A DNA stretch of 64,000 nt. Origin: Heritiera littoralis. Taxonomy: Eukaryota; Streptophyta; Magnoliopsida; Malvales; Malvaceae. Location of the stretch: assembly GCA_031772115.1 (NCBI GenBank), contig JAPDPK010000171.1, forward strand, positions 186,001 to 250,000, read 5' to 3'. Position 1 is the stretch's first letter. Every line of letters starts with the position of its first letter. The notes beneath the pieces are model-generated. The model had not been told where the DNA came from. It searched no databases and worked only from the letters and a program-made list of their open reading frames with translations. This document shows positions 56,677 through 64,000 of this stretch, in pieces. Position numbers and translations under genes: made by a program.

Positions 56677-56913
56677 GAGTTTATATTTGATATACTACAG
56701 TGTATAGATGCAGTACACTATCAGTTAATCACAAAGTGCATAGTCATTAATAAGTAAAGTTAAAAATTATATAGGTCTTTGAAAAAATTATTGTTATTTA
56801 TTTTTAAGAGCCTACATATTTTTTAACTTCAATCATTAATGATGTGGCATTTTGTGATTGATTGGTAGTGTATAGCATTTATACATTGTCATTGCATCAA
56901 ATATTAATCCTCC
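56677..56913. mobile_element. Palindromic MITE, copy D (diverged)
   Basis: Left arm GAGTTTATATTTGATATACT then ACAGTGTATAG. Right arm GGTAGTGTATAGCATTTATA then CATTGTCATTGCATCAAATA. The centre carries CATTAATAAG and CATTAATGATG like the other copies. Confidence 0.65.
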
Positions 56914-57405
56914 CTACATGCAAATAAATTTGTTCAGGGGTCAAGCTATTTATCTAAGCTTGAAGGTTTGCCTGATTTTGGATGAGCTTAAATAAAAATA
57001 TTAAACTCATTAAATATGTTAGATTAGCAATGAAACTCGATAAAAAAGTCAAGTCGGGCCTTGAGTTTAACATTTAAAGCCCAAGCTCAAACAGATAAAA
57101 ATAGGTTAATTGGGTGATATTGTATTTCTTATAATTTTATTTTATACATGAGATTGTATTGTACCATAATATATTATTGTGTGCATATAATTGTTGTATA
57201 TTATTGACTTTTAACATATATCATCATGTATTAAAAGAAGTTTAAATTTTTAATAGGATCAATTTAAACTTTACCCAAAACTATAATATATCATTAATAA
57301 ATATCAAAACTCCACTGAAGTCATTTGGCCCCACTAGTGGCTCCGCCACTGCTTCGGCACTCCTCAATTTATTTTTTTTTGGGTTCTTTAACATAGTGAG
57401 TGTTT
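56914..57405. other. Intergenic spacer with repeat remnants
   Basis: No gene supported. GTCAAGCT...AAGCTTGAAG and AGTCGGGCCTTGAGTTTAAC near 56940-57075 look like an old element remnant. Confidence 0.4.
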
Positions 57406-57413
57406 GAGTATAA

Positions 57414-58593
57414 ATAGGATTGTAAACGAATCAAATACGAACGAACTGATGTCTTTGTTCGTTCATTTATTTTTTAGTGCCATTTTGTGTTTGTTCATGT
57501 TCGTTAAGGAGTGCGTTCGTGTTCGTTCGTTTGTTTGATAAGAATTGTTTGTAATGTTCGAGAACATGTAAACGAATGCATTCATGAACAAATATTCATG
57601 AGAACAAACTAAATATTAAATATTAAAAATCATACATAAAGATTAAATCCTACATGCAAATTGAAATCATCTAACACAAAATTTTAAATACAACACAACT
57701 TAAGTCAACAATGTTTTATTAAAATTGATAATTACTATTTTAAGTACAATTGTATCATACACATATACATAAATTGGTATACATATATATTAAAGTATCA
57801 TATATATGTGTGTTTATACACACATATGTGTAATATATATATATATATGTAAATGGTCAATGGATAAGATTATAAGAATGAGATCTTAACTTATTATGAG
57901 ACTTTTATTAATTTTATTTCAGTATATTATGTTTAAAATTTTAAAAAAATTATTTTAAGTATAATTAACTAATTTAATTTTATACTTATTTTATTATTAT
58001 TTTTATTAATTTTTTAAGCCAACAAAGTTATATTGTATAAATATGTTTAAAAATTAGGTACTAATTTTTTATGTTAATGTCTTAAAAATAGGGTATACTA
58101 TATATATTATATAACTTATGTAGTATAAGTAATTTTAGTATTTTAATAAATAACAAACAAACAATAAACGAACTACAAATAACACTTTAAATGAATAAAT
58201 TATAAATGAACATAAGCGAACGAACAACAAATGACACTTTAAATGAACGAACAATAGATAAATATAAACGAACGAACAACAACGAACAACAAACGAATAT
58301 TTTAAACGAACGAACAATAAACGAATATAAACGAGCCTGTTTACGAACAAAAATGAACGAACCATACATCTGTTCATGTTTGGTTCGTTTAACAAACGAA
58401 CACTAAAATATTGTTTATATTTATTCGTTAAGCTAATAAACAAATATAAATAAATAGAAACCGAACGGGTTCACAAACGATTCGTTGAATGTTCTGTTTG
58501 TTTACACCCTAAATTTAATAAATGAATATAAACGAACAAAAACCGAACAGGTTCACAAATGATTCGTCGACCGTTCTGCTCGTTTACGTCCCT
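57414..58593. mobile_element. hAT-like non-autonomous element (1.18 kb)
   Basis: Ends ATAGGATTGTAAACGAATC and, reversed, AGGGACGTAAACGAGCAG are imperfect inverted repeats. An 8-bp sequence GAGTATAA flanks both sides (57406-57413 and 58594-58601), as expected for hAT insertion. Both subterminal parts are filled with GAACGAAC/GTTCGTTC-type motifs in both orientations. No transposase; open frames here only translate the motif. Confidence 0.78.
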
Positions 58594-58942
58594 GAGTATA
58601 AGGGATTTTGGGTAAGTAATTGCTCGTGAGATTAGGTGAATTTGGGTTGAGTGGTAAATTCTATGTAATTGTAATAATTTCCGCATATCGGATTTTGTTT
58701 TTCATAGCTCGTGTTTTTTCTCTTATTTTGGAGTTTTATATGTAAATTTTTATATCTTTATTTTATTATATTTTTCATTTCTCTGTCATTTTTTTTTATA
58801 TTTTTTGTGAAGGTGTGTTTAAGCGTTGAATTTGAAATCTTTTCATGTTGTGAGTTTCTAAATTACCAACAAAAGTCTCATTTTTTAATTACTAGAATTA
58901 GAATGTCCTTTCAAAAAAAAAATCAACATAGCATCTTATAAA

Positions 58943-59160
58943 AGATTTATATATATGATGCATTGACGGTGTATAATTTTTATATATTATTAATGTACAA
59001 AAAATTGACAATTCATCAATAAGTATTTATAAGTAAATTAAAAAATATATTTTTATTTATTTTTAAAAGCTTGATATTTTTTTAGTTTGCATATTGATGA
59101 CATATTATTCTCTAATGTATTAACAGTGTATAGAAAGTATACACTTTGTACCAAAAATCT
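58943..59160. mobile_element. Palindromic MITE, copy E (diverged)
   Basis: Left arm AGATTTATATATATGATGCA then TTGACGGTGTATAATTTTTA. Right arm ATTAACAGTGTATAGAAAGT then ATACACTTTG. Same centre style (CATCAATAAGTATTTATAAG). Confidence 0.65.
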
Positions 59161-60736
59161 AATAATGCTATACGGTTGTCTCTATAGTAGTGGACTATTT
59201 TTATTTCTAATCTGTCCCTTCCCATTATTTCAAAGTTTTTAGCATTGCATGACCAAATTTGTTGCTAAAGGTATTTTCTCTTTTACTTTATTTAGCAAGC
59301 AAGACAAATTTGTAGCTAATAAGATTTCACTAGGAAGTCATGTTTTTGTCGGACTGAATATAAATTTAATATCTAGCCTTAATTAATAATAAAGTTATTG
59401 TTGGATAATGACCAATGTAGCATTAGAGTTTGTATTGTACAATAGATCATATTGGACATAATACAGTTGAGATTATGCTTTAGAGTGAAAGGTGGGATCT
59501 TTTGTTTTTGTTAGTTTTATTTTCCAACTTCCAAGAGAGTTAGGGATTGCAGCCTTATTTTAGACAAAGCAAACAAGATCAAAAGTTTTGGTTGAGTGCG
59601 GAATCAACTTAAAAGGTGTTTTTGTTGATGAAGGGATCAATTGCTTTGGATTTTGATTTCTTGTTTGTGTTTCAGACTTTGACAAAGCCTTTGTGCTTGA
59701 CCTTACTTTCTTTTAGTAGAAATACATATTTACTTTTAACGAAATTCGAATTCTATCTTTCTTTCTAGTTTGCTGGCTGTAAAAGAATTCAGTTGTCTTT
59801 TTCTTTTCTTTTTTATAACATAATACTTTATTTATAATTAGAGCATTTATAATCAGAAAGTATTGCGGTCATGACATCATCTAGACACGAGTCTACTCAA
59901 CATTTGTCTTCATTACCGACTTACCGTTGTAAGCTAACATATAGCTAAATAGTGCGCAACTCTATTGGCTTCTCTTCTAACATGTCTAGCTTTACATGAC
60001 ATGAAATTTTTTCATTTCATACTATAAAAAGTTAAAAGACTACTTTTAAAAATCGTAGTTTATAACATAAGACTACGTTCTTATAATCGTAGTGTCTATT
60101 CTAGCGTAATTTTTTTTTCAGATATCCTGGATCACGTTGGGAAAGAACTGTAATCTTATTTAGTATAATATAGACTACGCTTGATTAAAGTAAAGGTAGT
60201 CTTTCTTAGTATAATATAAATTATGCTTTTTTTAAAATGAAGTGTCTAATTTAATAAAAAATTTGAATTTGTTTAAAAACAAATTAATTTTTTGGATTAA
60301 TAGACTATTTTTGGTGTAGTCTATTATGGTCAATAGACTACGTTTTTTATGCTTGATGTTTTTTATGGTATAAACTACATTTATAAGACACCATATTTAG
60401 CCTACTTTCTGATTATATACTATTAATAATAACCAAATATTATATGTTTTATAAATTATAATATCATTACACAAATTATAAAAAAGTAAATACTACAAAA
60501 TATTCATATATCACATTTTTTTTGAGAGATCATATATCACATTTTCATAACAACGAACTGTCATATAGTTATAATGCAAAATACTACAAAGTAAGAGATT
60601 AACATGTACATATTGGTTATCTATCCCCATATATGCCACCAACCAAAAACCTAGCTTTTAATCTATCATCAATCTGCAGATAAAAAAGGGCAAATTTACT
60701 TCAATTAAGAAGAAAAACTTCAAACTTAATATATTA
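59161..60736. other. AT-rich intergenic region
   Basis: No gene supported. Repeated AGACTACG and ATCGTAGT motifs at 60035-60370, in both orientations, suggest an unresolved small element. Confidence 0.4.
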
Positions 60737-60765
60737 GATCAAATTTTCATAATGAGCAAGTATTT

Positions 60766-60818
60766 TTTGACTGCATTATATTAATAAACACCATCTTTCT
60801 TGGCTGAGCAAAAAAAAA
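60766..60818 (+). mobile_element. Short A-tailed insertion flanked by a 29-bp direct repeat
   Basis: The 29 bases starting GATCAAATTTTCATAATGAG occur at 60737-60765 and again at 60819-60847 without mismatch. Between them lie 53 bp ending in nine A's. This looks like a heavily truncated LINE or SINE tail with an unusually long target duplication, or simply a filler-type duplication. Confidence 0.5.
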
Positions 60819-61152
60819 GATCAAATTTTCATAATGAGCAAGTATTTGTCAAGGATTACTATAAACAATAAGTTGAGATGGCTAGATTAAGTTGAAAATG
60901 ACTGAAAATGCTTGTGCACAATGAGTGCTTTGTCATCTAACTCTAAGAGCTAATCAATTATTTCTCATCTAAATTAGGCATTGTATAACTCATATTTTAT
61001 TTCAAAATATTGTTGTTTAATTATTTGTTGCCTATTCATTTATGCAAAAAGCATGGGTTGAAGGTGATGCGTACTCAAAATGTGATAAAGGCTTAGCATT
61101 TTATTATTTGCAAGAGTTTTTGTGTAGCGAAGATTTTGAAAGAATTCAAGAA

Positions 61153-61454
61153 TGTAGAAACTGATATTGTAGAGAATGTAGAAATTGATACGAACATGTT
61201 TTTCTGTTTTTCTACACAAAAAACTACAGCTTACAGAGAATATAAATAGTTGTAGGCTGAACTAGAAAATCTACGTAAATCCCTATATATCCTATATACC
61301 ATTTTCAGAAAAGGAAAAGGAATCCTAAATAAAGGAAAGTTTTAAATGAAACCAATCAGGGAAATATTTGGTCAAGATACCAAATCCCTTTATTTTAGGA
61401 AATAAATAAAAAATCAATCATATCCAATCCCATAGAATATGGACTGGATTTCCA
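61153..61454 (-). repeat. 3' LTR of the copia element (about 302 bp)
   Basis: On the minus strand it begins TGGAAATCCAGTCC directly after the purine-rich GAGGGCGAGTG, and probably ends TTTCTACA at 61153. A TATA-like CTATTTATATTC lies near 61250 on the same strand. The far border is inferred from the TG...CA rule only. Confidence 0.6.
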
Positions 61455-61463
61455 CACTCGCCC

Positions 61464-64000
61464 TCAAGTTGGGTAGTAGATGTCAATCATACCCAACTTG
61501 GACTTCAAGCTTTCAAAATTGTTTCTAGGAAGTGCCTTGGTGAGAATATCTGCGGTTTGAAGACTAGTTGGTGTGTAGACAAGTTTGACTTGGTCTTCTT
61601 CGATTTTCTCTTTGATAAAGTGGCGATCAATCTCGATATGCTTGGTCCGATCATGGTGAACTGGGTTCTTGGCAATACTTATGGTTGCTTGGTTGTCACA
61701 AAACTCCTTCATAGAACTTCCTTTTGAAATCCTCAATTCCTTCAACACCCTTTCAAACCAAACTCCTTCACATATCCCATGAGACATAGCTTTGAATTCT
61801 GCTTCAACACTACTCCGAGCTACTACTGTCTGCTTCTTGCTTCTCCACGTTACCAAATTACCCCATATGAATGTGCAATATACGGTGGTTGACCTTCGAT
61901 CTATTACAAATCCTGCCCGATCTGCATCTGAGAAAACTTCAACATCTCTATTTGAGGTTTTCTTGAAATGTAGTCCTCTGCCTGGGCTTTTCTTTAAGTA
62001 TCGAAGAATCTGGTAAACTGCTTCCATGTGTGCTTCAGTAGGGTTATTCATAAATCTGCTTACTAGGCTAACAACAAAACAAATATCTGGTCTAGTATGT
62101 GTCAAATAAATCAGTTTCTCCACAAGCCTTTGGTATCTACCTTTGTCAACTAGAGGACTTTCTTCTTCAGCTCCTAACTTGCCATTTGAATCCATAGGAG
62201 TATCTGCAGGTTTGCATCCAAGCATCCCTGTTTCCTTAAGAAGATCTAGAACATATTTTCATTGTGAAATAGAAATCCCATTTCTTGATCGAGCTACTTC
62301 CATGCCAAGGAAATACTTGAGCTTTCCTAAGTCTTTTATCTCAAATTCTCTTGCCAAAAGGGTCTTTACCCCAACAATCTCCTCCATGTAGTCCCCTGTA
62401 AGAATGATGTCATCCACATAAACAATAAGGATAGCAATCTTATGATCAGATAAGTGCTTAACAAACATAGTGTGATCGGTTTGGCACTGTGAAAACCCAT
62501 ACTTCTTAAAAACCTTTGTTAAGCAATCAAACCAAGCCCGTGGTGATTGTTTGAGGCCATATAGCGACTTACGAAGCTTGCACACTTTACCATTGTTCTC
62601 TTGAGAATAAAATCTTAGTGGAATCTCCATGAAGACTTCTTCCTCTAAGTCACCGTTCAAAAATGCATTTTTAACGTCTAGTTGATGAAGAGGCCAATCT
62701 AGGTTAGCTGCCAAAGATAGCAGCACACGGATTGAGTTTAGCTTGGCCACGGGAGCAAATGTCTCCTCATAGTCAACACCATAAGATTGAGTGAAGCCCT
62801 TTGCAACAAGACGAGCTTTGAATCGATTCCCGCTTCCGTCCGTATTGTGTTTAACTGAAAATATCCACTTGCAACCAACCGGACTCTTTCCTTCGGGAAG
62901 TTTTGTAATCACCCATGTGCCATTCTTTTCTAGTGCTTTCATTTCTTCCAAAACAGCAGCCTTCCATTTTGGTCGTTGGAGAGCTTCTTGAATATTGCTT
63001 GGAACTTGAACATCTGTTAAAGTGGACACAAACACACGAAAAGATGGAGATAGGCTCTCATAGGATACAAAGTTGCTGATAGGATGCTTAGTGCATGTCC
63101 TTACTCCTTTTCTTACTGCAATAGGTTGGTCAAGATCACTAGGAAAATCACTAGAGATAGGTTCAGTAATTATGTTACCTGTATGCATCTCAGAAACTTC
63201 TGGATTTGGTTCTGAATCTTGGTTTTGCTTTGGAGATGTGCGACTCTCTACCTCCTTTTGAGATTTCGGTCTCCTTGAGTAAACAACCATGTCTTTTGTT
63301 GCTGTTTCTTTTACAGACTCAGGGTTTTGAGGGCTAAGTTGAGTGTTAGTTATCTCAGGATCAAGAGGTTGGTGGTGGATTTCTGTGAGGATTATAGGTG
63401 GACTAGATATTTGGGCTGGTGGACAAGAGATTTGGGCTAGTGGTAAAGGTACTGGTTTAGTAGCAGATACGGTTTCCCAAAGTTGATATTCTCTTGCACT
63501 CTCCCCCTGAATGTCAGCTTTGGTGTAATATGGCTGATTCTAAAAAAAGGTTACATCCATATAATTATAAAATATTTTGGTTACTGGTGAATAACATTTG
63601 TACCCCATTTGGTTTGGAGAGTAGCCAAGAAATATGCACTTAACTGATTTGGGATCCAAGTTACTTCGATGCTGCTGATGTATATGGACAAATGCGGTGC
63701 ACCCGAACACTTTAGTAGGGATGAATGAGATAATTCGAAGATAAGAGTAGGTTGTAAGGAGCTTTTGGCACGGTGTTTGGAATTGATGGATATGAGAAGG
63801 CATTCTATTTATGAGATAAGTAGCTGTTAAAACCGCTTCTCCCCAAAAATGTTTTGGAACATGAGTGGCAAGCATGAGTGATCGGGCAACCTCCATTAGG
63901 TGTCGGTTTTTCCTCTCTGCTATTCCGTTTTGTTGGGGAGTATCCACACATGAGCTTTGATGGACAATTCCCTGATCAAGTAAATAAGCTCCGAGGATAA
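61464..64000 (-). pseudogene. pol: Copia pol: integrase (partial), reverse transcriptase, RNase H
   Basis: From the window edge the integrase end reads QGIVHQSSCVDTPQQNGIAE (the catalytic Glu is in GIAERKN), with the GKG-like C-terminal part down to 63540. A TAG at 63540-63542 interrupts the frame. A Pro/Ser/Thr-rich linker leads to RT (WVITKLPEGKSPVGCKWIFS; LHQLDVKNAFLNGDLEEEVF, first Asp; YVDDIILTG active site near 62420). A TGA at 62259-62261 interrupts the thumb; it is probably an Arg CGA codon changed by CpG decay. RNase H follows with SDADRAG, VEAEF and CDNQATISIAKNPVHHDRTK, ending at 61464. No frameshift was found in 2.5 kb. The two stops disable the polyprotein, but the copy is otherwise well kept. 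Confidence 0.88.

Larger units (their letters stand above)
61153..64000 (-). mobile_element. Ty1-copia retrotransposon, 3' part
   Basis: Read on the minus strand from the right window edge: integrase, reverse transcriptase, RNase H, polypurine tract and 3' LTR. Integrase before RT defines Ty1-copia. The pol frame is the same all the way from 64000 to 61464, with just two nonsense codons. The 5' part is outside the window, so LTR divergence cannot be measured. Confidence 0.9.

Noticed and set aside
58135..58443. 102-codon minus-strand frame rich in VRLLFV repeats
   Set aside because: It translates the GAACGAAC motif of the hAT-like element; low complexity only.

Overview
The window is nuclear DNA of a flowering plant, most probably a eudicot. 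It has spliced genes with short GT-AG introns, a class I TCP transcription factor close to TCP14, plant-specific gene families (PRAF, JAZ/TIFY, ERD6-like transporter) and plant transposon lineages (Tat/Ogre Ty3-gypsy, Ty1-copia, PIF/Harbinger, CACTA, hAT-like, SINE). The species cannot be named from this.

Layout. 1-7128: 3' half of an Ogre/Tat-like Ty3-gypsy element (RNase H, second RNase H, integrase, 14-unit minisatellite, polypurine tract, 3.07-kb 3' LTR). 7538-13494: a complete PIF/Harbinger transposon (TTA target duplication) with a spliced, apparently intact transposase, a Myb/SANT partner gene and a captured intron-containing piece of an ERD6-like sugar-transporter gene. 14199-24450: a complete decayed Tat element (ACATG target duplication) with gag-pol on the minus strand and a spliced opposite-strand gene that has its own TATA boxes. 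24545-28285: a decaying PH-RCC1-FYVE (PRAF) gene, cut off at its C-terminal end near that element. 29471-30010: a small inverted-repeat element holding eight CACGTG boxes. 33095-36803: a ten-exon host gene, reading frame fully open when spliced, for a 320-residue membrane-anchored protein with two H-x-S motifs that suggest a 2H-phosphoesterase-like fold. 37960-39775: AT-rich repeats. 42660-42897: a tRNA-derived SINE. 46645-47856: the single-exon TCP gene. 49997-59160: at least five copies of a doubly palindromic MITE, one of them split by a 4.5-kb CACTA element (51134-55634, ATA target duplication). The CACTA carries exons of several unrelated host genes: inositol-polyphosphate 5-phosphatase, JAZ/TIFY, one or two 2OG oxygenases and one I do not recognise. 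57414-58593: a hAT-like non-autonomous element. 61153-64000: 3' part of a Ty1-copia element in one reading frame with only two nonsense codons.

Functional view. Only two host genes look functional: TCP14-like and the 2H-like membrane protein. Everything else with coding potential belongs to mobile elements, to gene fragments they carry, or to the PRAF pseudogene. The strongest novelty is in two DNA transposons that independently picked up host exons with their introns. Also notable are a hairpin in the Ogre LTR repeated three times with paired base changes in two copies, and the spliced opposite-strand gene in the second Tat element.
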